A stretch of DNA of 64,000 bases from Bacillus sp. NTK034 (lineage in GTDB: Bacteria > Bacillota > Bacilli > Bacillales > Cytobacillaceae): assembly GCF_017303275.1 (NCBI RefSeq), contig NZ_JAFKOJ010000004.1, forward strand, positions 62,001-126,000. The letters are read 5' to 3'. The notes below the pieces were generated by a model. That model ran no database searches, was not told the origin of the DNA, and saw only the letters and a program-made list of their open reading frames with translations. Each line of letters opens with the position of its first letter. Position 1 is the first letter of the stretch. The translations under genes and the position numbers were made by a program. Below, one piece after another: positions 17,851 to 26,991 of this stretch.

Positions 17851-18999
17851 ATGGTTACTTTTAAAAAACGAGTTAGAGGTGTTGTTTTATCCACTGCATT
17901 GGGGGATGCAATGGGAGCACCTGTTGAAAAATTAAGTTATGAAGAGATTAAAAAAATGTATAAGAGGGTCGAGACACTCCGTACCAAATGGTACAAGGAG
18001 GATTATCCTGCTGATATGAATTTAGGCAGGAGAAGAGGCAACGGTACAGTTACAGACGATACCCTTATGACTGTTGCCCTCATCAATGTCTATAACAAAG
18101 AAAAAAGACATTTAGATGCTTATGACATGGGGAACGAGTTTGTGAAGGAAATAGCTTTCAGAAAAACGTATATCCCTGAGTTTGGCAAAGAGGCGCTCAT
18201 TATTGACCGTCTATTCTATCCGGAAAAATATATTTTCATGCGCCATGTATTAGCCAATTGTGAGCCGCGTGAAGGCGGAATTGGCAATATGATTAACTGC
18301 GGGGCTGCGATGTATATTGCACCTGTTGGAATTGTCAATGCCGGAAATCCGAAGGCTGCCTATGATGAAGCAATTTTGTTTGCAATGGGACATCAAAGCA
18401 GCTACGGCCTGGAAGCGGCAGGGGTGCTGGCAGCTTGTGTGGCAAAAGCGTTTGAAGAAAATGTGACAGTTGATGAAATTGTTGAAACAGCCCTCTATTT
18501 TGCTAAGGATGGAACAAAGAATGCGATTCGTGATCTAACCGAAGCTGCTAAGAAATTACGTCCTGAAAAGGCGGACATGGATACAGTCATTGCTGCATTC
18601 CAAAGTGTGATTGAAAAGTATTCGCCAATGAAAGACGATGTTCACCGTAAAATTGAGAAGGTTGGTGTTCCTTCAAATCATTATACGCCAAGCAGGCTTT
18701 TCTCTATTGAAGAGCTGCCGATGGCGCTGGCGTTTATGGTGTTAAACGATGGGGATTATTACGGATCCATATTAGATGGCATCAACTCTGGCCGTGATAC
18801 AGATTCCATCGGGGTAATGGCCGGTGTTATTTTAGGTGCCATGTACGGAGACAGTGTTATTCGTTCTGAGGACGTTGAGCTTTTACAGGAAACGAACAAA
18901 ATGAATTTAATCCAGGCAGCTGACCATTTTTCAGAAACTGCCAGGCTGATTATTGAACAAGATCTGCAGCTTAATGAAAATAGAAAAAACATTCTTTAA
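17851..18999 (+). CDS. ADP-ribosylglycohydrolase family protein 3
   Basis: A 382-residue ARH protein. STALGDAMGAPVE at the N-terminus, VTDDT (67-71) and SGRDTDS (313-319) give both metal-binding pairs, so it should be active. It is longer than ARH 1, with an insertion around residues 260-300. The start is the ATG eight nt after AAAGGGAG. It follows the permeases and precedes a fourth ARH protein by 29 bp. Substrate unknown; a ribosyl bond is inferred from family and neighbours. Confidence 0.85.
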   Translation: MVTFKKRVRGVVLSTALGDAMGAPVEKLSYEEIKKMYKRVETLRTKWYKEDYPADMNLGRRRGNGTVTDDTLMTVALINVYNKEKRHLDAYDMGNEFVKEIAFRKTYIPEFGKEALIIDRLFYPEKYIFMRHVLANCEPREGGIGNMINCGAAMYIAPVGIVNAGNPKAAYDEAILFAMGHQSSYGLEAAGVLAACVAKAFEENVTVDEIVETALYFAKDGTKNAIRDLTEAAKKLRPEKADMDTVIAAFQSVIEKYSPMKDDVHRKIEKVGVPSNHYTPSRLFSIEELPMALAFMVLNDGDYYGSILDGINSGRDTDSIGVMAGVILGAMYGDSVIRSEDVELLQETNKMNLIQAADHFSETARLIIEQDLQLNENRKNIL

Positions 19000-19028
19000 A
19001 AGACTTTGGGGACCAGGAGTTGAGTAAA

Positions 19029-21152
19029 TTGTTGCCTGAAAACTATTTAGAAAGGGTGTATGCCGGTTTCTTAGGAATGAATGTTGGAATCCGGCTCGGT
19101 GCACCACTGGAGCCAAATGAATGGTCATATAAAAAAATACAGGAAATTCATGGTGATATAAGGGGATATGTGAAGGATTATAAAACCTTTTCTGCAGATG
19201 ATGATGCAAATGGTCCGGTTTATTTTATCCGGGCATTAATGGATGACGCACGCGGGCGGGAGCTGGCACCCCAGGATGTTGCAAGAGCGTGGTTAAACTA
19301 TTCGCGTGAAGGAATCGGCATGTTTTGGTGGGGTGGAGATCAGATCAGCACAGAGCATACCGCGTATCTGAATTTGAAAAAAGGCATCCCTGCACCACAG
19401 TCTGGTTCGGCTGAAGTCAATGGCGTCATTATGGCTGAGCAGATTGGCGGGCAGATTTTTATCGATACATGGGGATTGCTGTTCCCAAATAATATTCAAA
19501 AGGCAGCCGATTATGCAGAGATAGCGGCAAGTGTGTCTCATGATAAAAATGGGCTATATGGGGCTCGTTTTATGGCAGCGTGTATTTCCAAAGCCTTTTC
19601 AGCTAAAAATATTGATGATATTATCGAAGCAGGATTGTCCGTGATTCCAAAAGATTCCACGTATTATGCTGTCGTGAAAGCTGTGATTGATTTTTATCAG
19701 AAGCACCCTGAGGAAGAGGATTTCCGAAAGTGCCGTCAGTATTTAGAAGAAGAGTGGGGTTATGATAAGTATACTGGAGTATGCCATATCATCCCGAATG
19801 CCGGGGTATGTGCCCTGGCCCTCATGTATGGAAAGGGAGATTTGGCTCGAACAGTTGAAATTGCTACCATGTGCAGCTGGGATACGGATTGTAATGCAGG
19901 AAATGTCGGAACCATCGCAGGAGTTTTCGCCGGGCTTGATGGAATTCCAGGTCATTACCGTATGCCAATCAACGATATGATCGCGACATCCAGCGTGTCG
20001 GGCTACTTGAATGTGCTGGATATCCCGACCTTCTGTAAGGAGCTTGCCGTTCTTGGCTATCAAGTGAATGGGCTGGAAGCTCCTCAGCGATTAATGGAAA
20101 GCGTTCGAAATGGTGAAGTTTACTTGGATTTTACCTTGCCGGGATCAACTCATGGTTTTAAGACGAATAATGGCTTTAAGACACTATTGCGTCCATGTAG
20201 TGATGTAGGGATTGAGGAAGCCCGAGGTTCATTGTCCGTTCTTTTTGACAGATTTATAGAAGGCGATTCAAGTAAAGTTTTTTACAAGCCATTTTATCGC
20301 CGTGAAGAGTTCAACGATGAAAAATATAAGCCGACTTTTGCACCTACTGCATACAGCGGACAAAAGGTTTCTGCAAAGGTGTTTATGGATAAGTGGCAGG
20401 GAGGGGCGGATGTTTATTTGACTCCTTACGCCCGCAATAGTTTTACAAAGGAAGACTTGAAGCTGGGCTCCGTCACATTAAGCCATCAGCAGTGGCTTGA
20501 TATTGAATTTTTCCTACCAGAAACTGATGGTGCATTGATTGACGAGGTTGGCTTTATTGTCGAGAGTCCATCACCTGCAGATAACCGTTCATTTGGAAAG
20601 TTTTACATCGGCGAGTTTCGAATCTTTGGGAATGCAGATTACTCCATCGATTTTACCAAACAAGCCTTGGAATTCAAATGTGTAACACCTTTTGCTCACC
20701 ACCGTGGTGAATGGACACTGGAAAATGGTTTTATGAAGGCTGCTGCAGGTGAGGAAGATGCTTCTTCCTTTACAGGGAACTATTATGGCCGTGACCTTGA
20801 ACTGGAAATAAGCCTTCAGCCTGTTTCCGGTAAAAGCCACGGGGTAATTCTTAGAGCAATTGGAACAGAACGTTATTATTGGGCAGGATTTGATGGCAGC
20901 AATCAGGTTTCATTAATTGAAAATAACTTTGGCTTTAAGCGTTTAAAGACAGTTTCATATGAATGGAATCATGAAGCTATATATAATTTTAAAGCTGTCA
21001 GCAAGGGAGCAGCTGTTCAGTTAGAAATCAATGGCGAGCCAGTCCTGGATTTCGATGGTTTGGAAAATGAATATGGAATGATTGGCTTAGGCCTGCTTGA
21101 AAAAGGGGAAACAAAGGTCCAGCGTTTCCATGTGAAAGAAACGAACAAATAG
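19029..21152 (+). CDS. ADP-ribosylglycohydrolase family protein 4 with C-terminal beta-sandwich/LamG-like domain
   Basis: A 707-residue protein. Residues 1-350 form an ARH domain with SADDDA (55-60) in place of TDDT and CSWDTDCNAGNVG (282-294) as the second metal motif, a variant of a distinct ARH subgroup. Residues about 400-540 look like a beta-sandwich, and 540-705 (TLENGFMKAAAG, then RAIGTERYYWAGFDG) like a concanavalin/LamG-like carbohydrate-binding fold. No signal peptide is seen, so it should act in the cytoplasm. TTG at 19029 is nine nt from AGGAG; TTG at 19020 abuts that site and is less likely. It may bind a glycosylated substrate through the C-terminal part. Confidence 0.8.
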   Translation: MLPENYLERVYAGFLGMNVGIRLGAPLEPNEWSYKKIQEIHGDIRGYVKDYKTFSADDDANGPVYFIRALMDDARGRELAPQDVARAWLNYSREGIGMFWWGGDQISTEHTAYLNLKKGIPAPQSGSAEVNGVIMAEQIGGQIFIDTWGLLFPNNIQKAADYAEIAASVSHDKNGLYGARFMAACISKAFSAKNIDDIIEAGLSVIPKDSTYYAVVKAVIDFYQKHPEEEDFRKCRQYLEEEWGYDKYTGVCHIIPNAGVCALALMYGKGDLARTVEIATMCSWDTDCNAGNVGTIAGVFAGLDGIPGHYRMPINDMIATSSVSGYLNVLDIPTFCKELAVLGYQVNGLEAPQRLMESVRNGEVYLDFTLPGSTHGFKTNNGFKTLLRPCSDVGIEEARGSLSVLFDRFIEGDSSKVFYKPFYRREEFNDEKYKPTFAPTAYSGQKVSAKVFMDKWQGGADVYLTPYARNSFTKEDLKLGSVTLSHQQWLDIEFFLPETDGALIDEVGFIVESPSPADNRSFGKFYIGEFRIFGNADYSIDFTKQALEFKCVTPFAHHRGEWTLENGFMKAAAGEEDASSFTGNYYGRDLELEISLQPVSGKSHGVILRAIGTERYYWAGFDGSNQVSLIENNFGFKRLKTVSYEWNHEAIYNFKAVSKGAAVQLEINGEPVLDFDGLENEYGMIGLGLLEKGETKVQRFHVKETNK

Positions 21153-21189
21153 TTTAAAAACAGAAAAATCCTTTCAAAGGAGAATTTTC

Positions 21190-22239
21190 GTGAGAGAGAA
21201 ACAAATAACCATTCGAGATGTTGCAAAGGAGGCAGGCGTATCCGTAGCGACAGTGTCTAGGTATTTAAACAATAATGGATATATCAGTCAAAAATCGGAG
21301 CTAAAGATACGAGAAGTGATGGAGCGTCTAAATTATCATCCAAATGAAATCGCGAGAGGATTAGCGAAAAAGAAAACCCGGACGATTGCCCTGATTATCC
21401 CTGATATTACAAACCCCTTTTTTCCGGAGCTTGTCGTGGCAATTGAAGAAGTGGCGAAATCAAAGGGATATAGCATCATCTTAGTAAATACACAAGTCGG
21501 GGATATGGACGATAATCATTTTTGGACGCAGCTTCAAAACCGATATGTCGATGGTTTTATTCTGGCATCGTTTGAAATGAGCGAGAAGGTCATAAAGGCT
21601 ATTGAAAAATTAAAAATACCTTTTGTAAGAATTGACCGGGCAGCTGAGAATAACACCTTTGACTCGATAGGATTAGATAACTATAAAGGTGCCAAGCTGG
21701 CTGTTGATCACTTAATTGAGGTAGGCTGCAAGAAGATTGCCCATATCAGCGGGCCGAAGTCGTTCCCTCCATCGTCTGAACGGAAACGGGGATATGTGGA
21801 GACTGTCACTGATAGGGCCGTGAGGGATGGAATGGCATCGCCAGAGGATGCGGTTATCGTTTACGAGGGAGACTTTACATTAGAAAGCGGCAAGATGCTA
21901 ACTCAAATCCTTATGAACCAGCATAAGGATGTCGATGGGATATTCTTGGGCAATGATTTAATGGCGATCGGCTGTCTCAAAGCTCTTAAGCTAATGGGCT
22001 ACCAGGTTCCAAAGGAAGTCGCTATAATCGGCTTTGACGGAATCAAGCTAACCGAAATGGTAGAACCGGAAATTAGTACAGTAGAACAGCCGATTTATGA
22101 CATCGGGGTCGTATCCACTAACAAACTTATTCGTAAAATTGAGGGATTAGAGAACGATAAAACGCTCCTTGATGAAACCTCGCTGGATATTCGTCTTGTA
22201 ACAAGACAATCCACACTTGGGTTTGGGAAATATAGGTGA
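21190..22239 (+). CDS. LacI-family repressor of the island
   Basis: A 349-residue LacI/GalR regulator. Residues 1-60 hold the DNA-binding helix-turn-helix (TIRDVAKEAGVSVATVSRYL) and hinge helix, and the rest is a periplasmic-binding-protein fold (LIIPDITNPFFPELV, GNDLMAIGCLKAL, IIGFDGIKLTEMVEP). The GTG start has AAAGGAG nine nt upstream. It is the last gene of the island and is the obvious candidate to bind the four TGTAACCGGTTACA-type sites upstream of 9513 and 13386. The inducer is probably the imported compound or a breakdown product. Confidence 0.92.
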   Translation: MREKQITIRDVAKEAGVSVATVSRYLNNNGYISQKSELKIREVMERLNYHPNEIARGLAKKKTRTIALIIPDITNPFFPELVVAIEEVAKSKGYSIILVNTQVGDMDDNHFWTQLQNRYVDGFILASFEMSEKVIKAIEKLKIPFVRIDRAAENNTFDSIGLDNYKGAKLAVDHLIEVGCKKIAHISGPKSFPPSSERKRGYVETVTDRAVRDGMASPEDAVIVYEGDFTLESGKMLTQILMNQHKDVDGIFLGNDLMAIGCLKALKLMGYQVPKEVAIIGFDGIKLTEMVEPEISTVEQPIYDIGVVSTNKLIRKIEGLENDKTLLDETSLDIRLVTRQSTLGFGKYR

Positions 22240-22390
22240 ATCGGCAGGATTGGATTAAATTGAAAAAAGGTGGAATAATCAGCTTTTCTTATCCTTTCCT
22301 TTCTTTATCAGTTTTTTAAGTCCAAAATAAATAGAGAATCACACATGAAGACTATACGTTTATTAATTCTAATATAAATTATGCTTATTA

Positions 22391-22418
22391 CCTAGCTGGC
22401 TAACCAGCTAGGTTTTTT
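22391..22418 (+). terminator. terminator after the ARH island
   Basis: CCTAGCTGG (22391-22399) and CCAGCTAGG (22404-22412) form a perfect 9-bp stem with a CTAA loop followed by six T residues. Confidence 0.9.
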
Positions 22419-22464
22419 AATTGATTCATGATTTGAAATCATTATATTAATAAGAAAAAATACC

Positions 22465-22491
22465 TAGATAAATTTGATTTTTTGCCGATAA
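22465..22491 (+). promoter_or_regulatory. sigma-D-type promoter of the chemotaxis receptor gene
   Basis: TAGA at 22465-22468 and GCCGATAA at 22484-22491 with 15 bp between them closely match the Bacillus sigma-D consensus (TAAA-N15-GCCGATAT). Flagellar and chemotaxis genes are the known sigma-D targets. Confidence 0.75.
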
Positions 22492-22534
22492 ACAATCTGT
22501 GTAAAGTGTTAAACAAATAAAAAGGAGAGCCAGC

Positions 22535-24238
22535 ATGATGAACAAACTGAGAAACATTAAGATCGGGTGGAAGTACGGAGGCGCACTTCTGATTGTTTTT
22601 ATCCTATTCGGTATTGCAGCAGCAATCGTTTTAGGTTTGGTTAGGGATATTGGCGATAATGTAAGTGCATTGGAGAAGCGTGGAGACCGGGCTGTTCAGA
22701 TTACAGAAATGGGGTCGCTTACCCGGGCGAAAGCCATCAGGGTATTTGAATACTTATACAAGCCAGAGACAAAGTTCATGGATGAATTTCAGGATCGAAG
22801 AGAACAATTTAATGAACTGGAAGCTCAGATAAGGGAAAATATGGATACGGAAGAGAAGCTGGTCATATTTGATAAAATCGTGGCTCAAGATCAAAAGTTA
22901 AATGATATCTTTTTTAGAAAACTTGTTCCTGCAATGGATAAAGGAGATAAAGAAGCGAGCGAGCTGTTTGCAGGCGAGGCGAGCGAAATCCAGCTTGAAA
23001 CCGTCAAATTGTTAGACGAGCTGCTGGTTATTGTGAATGAGGAGCGGGCACAGGCGGTAAAAGGCACAAAGGAAAGCCAATTCCGCACTTTTAATACTCT
23101 TATTATTTCTATGCTTGCCGCGGTTATACTCGGGGCATTGATCACATTCTTAATCAGCCGAATGGTATCCCGCAGCATGAATGAAGTTGTGAGTATAACA
23201 AATCGCATCGCAAATGGAGAATTGGACGTTCCGGAGATCCCATACAAGGGAAAAGATGAAATTGGGCGTCTGGCAGAGGCTGTAAATGCCATGAGCCATA
23301 ATCTGCGAATGACGATTCATCAGGTTTTCGAAGTATCGCAGACAGTGAGCAGCCAGAGCGAAGAACTGTCACAGTCAGCTGAGGAAGTGAAAGCAGGCTC
23401 CCAGCAGGTTGCCTCTACCATGCAGGAGCTCGCATCCGGCTCCGAAGCACAGGCGACACATGCTTCTAATCTCTCATCTTTTATGGAGACATTTTCAGAT
23501 AATATGCAGGAAGTCAGTTCAAGTGGAGAAGCTGTGTTTGAATCTTCAAGGAAGGTCATAGGTATGACCGAAAAAGGCAGTCAGCTAATGTCAGCTTCGA
23601 TTCAGCAAATGGGTATTATTGACCGGATTGTCCAAGATGGTGTGGAGAAAATGAAAGGCCTGGATGCGCAATCACAGGAAATTTCAAAACTTGTATCAGT
23701 CATTAAGGATATTGCGGACCAGACCAATCTATTGGCGCTGAACGCAGCAATTGAAGCAGCGCGTGCAGGCGAACAGGGCCGCGGATTTGCGGTTGTTGCA
23801 GATGAAGTAAGGAAGCTTGCGGAAGAAGTAACTGTATCAGTAGAAGATATAACTGGCATTGTTTCAAGCATACAGACTGAATCCGCCAGTGTCGCAGATT
23901 CATTGCAGGGCGGTTATCTGGAAGTTGAGAAAGGCACAAGCCAAATTAAAACAACCGGCGAAACATTTACTGAAATCAGCACTGCAATACATGAAATGGC
24001 GGGCAGCATTCAATCAATCACAGAAAAAATGGAAACCATGGCCGGAAAAAGCCGGCAAATGGGTGGAGCCATTGAGGAAATTGCTTCTGTTTCAGAAGAA
24101 GCAGCTGCCGGGATTGAACAAACATCTGCTTCATCCCAGCAGACAAGCAGCAGTATGGAGGAAGTATCCCGAAGTTCTGAGGAACTTTCGCAAATGGCAG
24201 AAGAGCTTAATAGGCTGGTTGGGAGATTTAAATTGTAG
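22535..24238 (+). CDS. methyl-accepting chemotaxis protein
   Basis: A 567-residue receptor. One membrane segment lies near residues 13-35, an extracellular helical sensor of about 150 residues follows (four-helix-bundle type), then a second membrane segment near 190-212 ([20 protein letters not shown]), a HAMP linker ([12 protein letters not shown]), and a long cytoplasmic coiled coil. The hairpin tip contains [20 protein letters not shown] and [15 protein letters not shown], the invariant CheA/CheW-binding region. The start follows AAGGAG; the next codon is also ATG. It is a single-gene unit with its own sigma-D promoter and terminator. The ligand is unknown; lying next to the ARH island may hint at the same nutrient, but there is no direct support. 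Confidence 0.93.
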   Translation: MMNKLRNIKIGWKYGGALLIVFILFGIAAAIVLGLVRDIGDNVSALEKRGDRAVQITEMGSLTRAKAIRVFEYLYKPETKFMDEFQDRREQFNELEAQIRENMDTEEKLVIFDKIVAQDQKLNDIFFRKLVPAMDKGDKEASELFAGEASEIQLETVKLLDELLVIVNEERAQAVKGTKESQFRTFNTLIISMLAAVILGALITFLISRMVSRSMNEVVSITNRIANGELDVPEIPYKGKDEIGRLAEAVNAMSHNLRMTIHQVFEVSQTVSSQSEELSQSAEEVKAGSQQVASTMQELASGSEAQATHASNLSSFMETFSDNMQEVSSSGEAVFESSRKVIGMTEKGSQLMSASIQQMGIIDRIVQDGVEKMKGLDAQSQEISKLVSVIKDIADQTNLLALNAAIEAARAGEQGRGFAVVADEVRKLAEEVTVSVEDITGIVSSIQTESASVADSLQGGYLEVEKGTSQIKTTGETFTEISTAIHEMAGSIQSITEKMETMAGKSRQMGGAIEEIASVSEEAAAGIEQTSASSQQTSSSMEEVSRSSEELSQMAEELNRLVGRFKL

Positions 24239-24244
24239 CAGGGG

Positions 24245-24273
24245 ACCGTCGATGTTTTTCATCGGCGGTTTTT
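24245..24273 (+). terminator. terminator of the chemotaxis receptor gene
   Basis: ACCGTCGATG (24245-24254) and CATCGGCGGT (24260-24269) pair with one G-U, loop TTTTT, followed by TTTT. Confidence 0.8.
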
Positions 24274-24291
24274 AAGGCTATATGGTGGTTT

Positions 24292-24365
24292 TGCAGCTAG
24301 CATAGGTGATTCTGCAAATAGAATAAGCAGCTTTGCAAATAGATTCGATTTCTTGCAAATAGGCC
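24292..24365. repeat. TGCAAATA array, 21-bp period, three to four units
   Basis: TGCAAATA starts at 24313, 24334 and 24354, with a degenerate TGCAGCTA at 24292, giving spacings of 21, 21 and 20. It lies between the receptor terminator and the next gene. It is the shortest of three such arrays in the window. Confidence 0.75.
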
Positions 24366-24461
24366 AGCAGCTGAAAAGGCAGTATTTTTTTGGATTTATA
24401 TAGTAAATATTACCAGTTTATAGTTTAATAGAACTAAAAAAATAAAGAGCGGAGAGAGAAA

Positions 24462-25922
24462 ATGAAAAAGATAGCTTGTTATTTACTTGCATTGATGCTG
24501 TTTTTTCAAAGTATGGTGACATTTGAAGCTAAAGCTGCAGGCACAAATGGGATTGATTCGTATGTAAAGCCGTCAATCAAAGCTTATCCCAATATCTCTA
24601 TCTATTATGAGAACTTAAGTACAGGGGAAAAGTATTCCTATAATTCTTCAAAAATAAGACCTGCGGCGAGTACGATAAAGCTGCCTTTAGCGCTGTTTGT
24701 ATATGATTTGGCTTCCAAAGGTAAAATTAACTTAAATGAAAAGCTTACTTACCGCTCTCATCACTATTACGGAGGCAGCGGTGTTATCCAAAATGATCGG
24801 GTCGGTACTTCTTATACGATTCGTGATTTGCTGAAAAAGTGTATCGTGTATTCAGACAATATTGCTTTCATTATGCTGCGTGAAAAGGTTGGAAAGAGCA
24901 ATTTCATTAATTATGCAAAGTCACTGGGTGGGAAAACCGTTTATCCTTCCGGTATGAATGTCACATCTGCAAACGATTTATCGGTATACCTAAAAAAGGT
25001 GTGGAATTTTGCTGAAAAAAACCCTAAGTATGGAAATGAACTATTGAATCTGCTTGCTAATACAGCATATAAAGAAACAATCGCACCTGGCCTGGCTTCA
25101 AACAAAGTCGCCCATAAGGTAGGCTATATTCCAAAGGATTTAATCTATAATGATGCTGCTATTATTATGGATGATCAGCCATATATCCTGGTGATCATGA
25201 CCACGGGAATTCCAGTGGAACAGGATGTTAAATTTATATCTTCTTTGGCTGGCAGAGTACACGTATATCATATTAATTCATCTATCAATCTTTTTTTGAA
25301 GCATCTTTCTGATGCGGAGAGAGCAAGTTCAGCACTCCATAGACAGATATTTGTTGATTATGAAGGGAAAGTAACAGTTAAACCGTATGCTGCATATAAT
25401 CAAACGGGAAATAGCTTAAATCAGGCAAAGAAAGCTTTTGCTGCCGTATCTGATATGCATAAAAAAGCCTATTCGCCAAAGCTTAATAATATTGAAATGA
25501 CCAGAGAGCGTGCTATGAACTTCATAGACGGAATTTCGGCCGGAGAAAAACTTACCGTAAAGCAGCAGGAATTGGAATCTTACAAGAACGCGGGGAACCT
25601 GGATAAGATGGAAGCCTCTTATCATTCATTATCATCACTCATAAAAAGGCAGGCTCAATATTTATATAAAGTGCATGGAAAAACTACACGAGAAGCTGTT
25701 CTTGTGCAGTATAAAGACCCTGCGGAAAAAATACTTGAGGATACCAGGATGGCTGTCACACTAAATAGGGTTCTTGCTCAGATCAAAAGTGATCTTTCTG
25801 CTCAGAATCAAGCAGGTGCTGAGAAAGGAATAGTTTATTTTGAGTCAAAACTGTCACAGGTTTCTGATTCTGTTTTAAAAAAGGCTTTGCAGGATAAATA
25901 TAATGATTTAGATATTCAATGA
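24462..25922 (+). CDS. secreted class A beta-lactamase-fold serine hydrolase with C-terminal helical domain
   Basis: A 486-residue exported protein with a signal peptide ending near AKA-A (residues 23-26). Residues 40-275 carry the three active-site motifs of the penicillin-binding/beta-lactamase fold: S-T-I-K at 70-73, SDN at 131-133, and KVG at 219-221. An omega-loop glutamate like that of true class A beta-lactamases is not obvious, so it may be a peptidase or esterase rather than a resistance enzyme. Residues about 310-480 form an all-helical domain with AMNFIDGISAGEKL and VHGKTTREAVL that recurs in the M14 protein at 38852 and the lysozyme-like protein at 56398. I infer wall attachment for that domain. 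Confidence 0.82.
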   Translation: MKKIACYLLALMLFFQSMVTFEAKAAGTNGIDSYVKPSIKAYPNISIYYENLSTGEKYSYNSSKIRPAASTIKLPLALFVYDLASKGKINLNEKLTYRSHHYYGGSGVIQNDRVGTSYTIRDLLKKCIVYSDNIAFIMLREKVGKSNFINYAKSLGGKTVYPSGMNVTSANDLSVYLKKVWNFAEKNPKYGNELLNLLANTAYKETIAPGLASNKVAHKVGYIPKDLIYNDAAIIMDDQPYILVIMTTGIPVEQDVKFISSLAGRVHVYHINSSINLFLKHLSDAERASSALHRQIFVDYEGKVTVKPYAAYNQTGNSLNQAKKAFAAVSDMHKKAYSPKLNNIEMTRERAMNFIDGISAGEKLTVKQQELESYKNAGNLDKMEASYHSLSSLIKRQAQYLYKVHGKTTREAVLVQYKDPAEKILEDTRMAVTLNRVLAQIKSDLSAQNQAGAEKGIVYFESKLSQVSDSVLKKALQDKYNDLDIQ

Positions 25923-25997
25923 ATATTCGTATAGTGCTTTATACTTGTCCTGTGATATCCTTAAAATGAATTTATTTCTAATTTCTGGAGGTATCCG

Positions 25998-26948
25998 ATG
26001 AAAAAGGCAAAAATAGCTGTTATGGTATTGGCCTCCTTCTTCCTTCTTTTTGTTTCTATGCCAAGTGGCGCCAGTGCCAAGGTGATGTGGGATGGAGCAG
26101 AGCTGAAAAAAGGCCAGATTGGAAGATTGACAGTATTAAAGAACACTGAATTATACAAGTGGAATGGATCTAAAAAGACACCCTCCAGAACACTGAAGGC
26201 AGGGGAAAAATATAGAATCTATACATTCCTTCCAGGCAAGCTTGGATTAGGCGGAGGCTATTACATAGACCGCGATAGCAAAGTGAAATATGAAACACCA
26301 TCCAAAATAAAAGTTCAGGCACTGGGAGTGAACTTTACCAAAAAGTATGCTGGTGACTTTGCTTATCCACAGATTACAAGCTTGGTTGACAATGGTGCTA
26401 AAGACCGCATCAATGCCATTATTAAAACCCATTTTGAAGAATCCTACGCAAATGCCCAAGATCTTGAGGATGAAGAGGAAGAGCACCGCTGGGATTACTA
26501 TTATGACCATGGTTATCACGTACCGGAAGATGAAGAGTGGATGTACAACTATGAATATAATGTTTCCTATGAAATCAAATATAATGAGAACAATCTTTTA
26601 AGTATATTGATTTATGATTATATGTACACAGGCGGTGCACACGGGATGTCAATAGTAACATCTTATAATTTTGACCTGTTTAAGGGTATTGAGCTGCAGA
26701 TGTTCGATGTGGCCAAAACCAGCACCGCCAGAAACAAAATTAAAAAGTATGCAGTCATTGACATAAAAAATCGGGCAGCACGGGGAGAAATGTTCTTTGC
26801 TGAGGACATTAATGATATAACGCTTGACAATGATAGACCTTTTTATTTTACAAGCAATGGCATTGCTATAAAGTTCTATGAATATGAAGTTGCACCGTAT
26901 GCAGCTGGAATGCCGGAAGTAAAAGTGCCATATAAGATTTTTAGATAA
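25998..26948 (+). CDS. secreted protein: N-terminal WDG/GQIGR domain plus DUF3298/DUF4163-type domain
   Basis: A 316-residue protein with a signal peptide ending GASA-K (about residue 27). Residues 28-108 are a copy of the domain shared by seven proteins of this region: VMWDGAELKKGQIGR, then YRIYTF, LGLGGGYYI and YETPSK. Residues 110-316 contain YTGGAHGMS and IELQMFDVAK, features of the DUF3298 family found in RsiV- and PdaC-type extracytoplasmic proteins. An acidic patch (LEDEEEEHRWDYYYDHGYH) is unusual. ATG follows GGAGG. Function unknown; location outside the cell is well supported. Confidence 0.8.
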   Translation: MKKAKIAVMVLASFFLLFVSMPSGASAKVMWDGAELKKGQIGRLTVLKNTELYKWNGSKKTPSRTLKAGEKYRIYTFLPGKLGLGGGYYIDRDSKVKYETPSKIKVQALGVNFTKKYAGDFAYPQITSLVDNGAKDRINAIIKTHFEESYANAQDLEDEEEEHRWDYYYDHGYHVPEDEEWMYNYEYNVSYEIKYNENNLLSILIYDYMYTGGAHGMSIVTSYNFDLFKGIELQMFDVAKTSTARNKIKKYAVIDIKNRAARGEMFFAEDINDITLDNDRPFYFTSNGIAIKFYEYEVAPYAAGMPEVKVPYKIFR

Positions 26949-26950
26949 GA

Positions 26951-26985
26951 AAAAGCCCTAATTCAAATTCTGAATTAGGGCTTTT
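26951..26985. terminator. bidirectional terminator
   Basis: AAAAGCCCTAATTCA and TGAATTAGGGCTTTT form a perfect 15-bp stem around AATTC between two convergent genes, with A and T tracts on both sides. Confidence 0.92.
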
Positions 26986-26991
26986 GATATA

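Noticed and set aside
24462-25922. Antibiotic-resistance beta-lactamase
   Set aside because: The S-x-x-K, SDN and K-V-G motifs are there, but I cannot find the class A omega-loop Glu motif, and the attached helical domain links it to wall-associated enzymes. I keep only the fold-level call.
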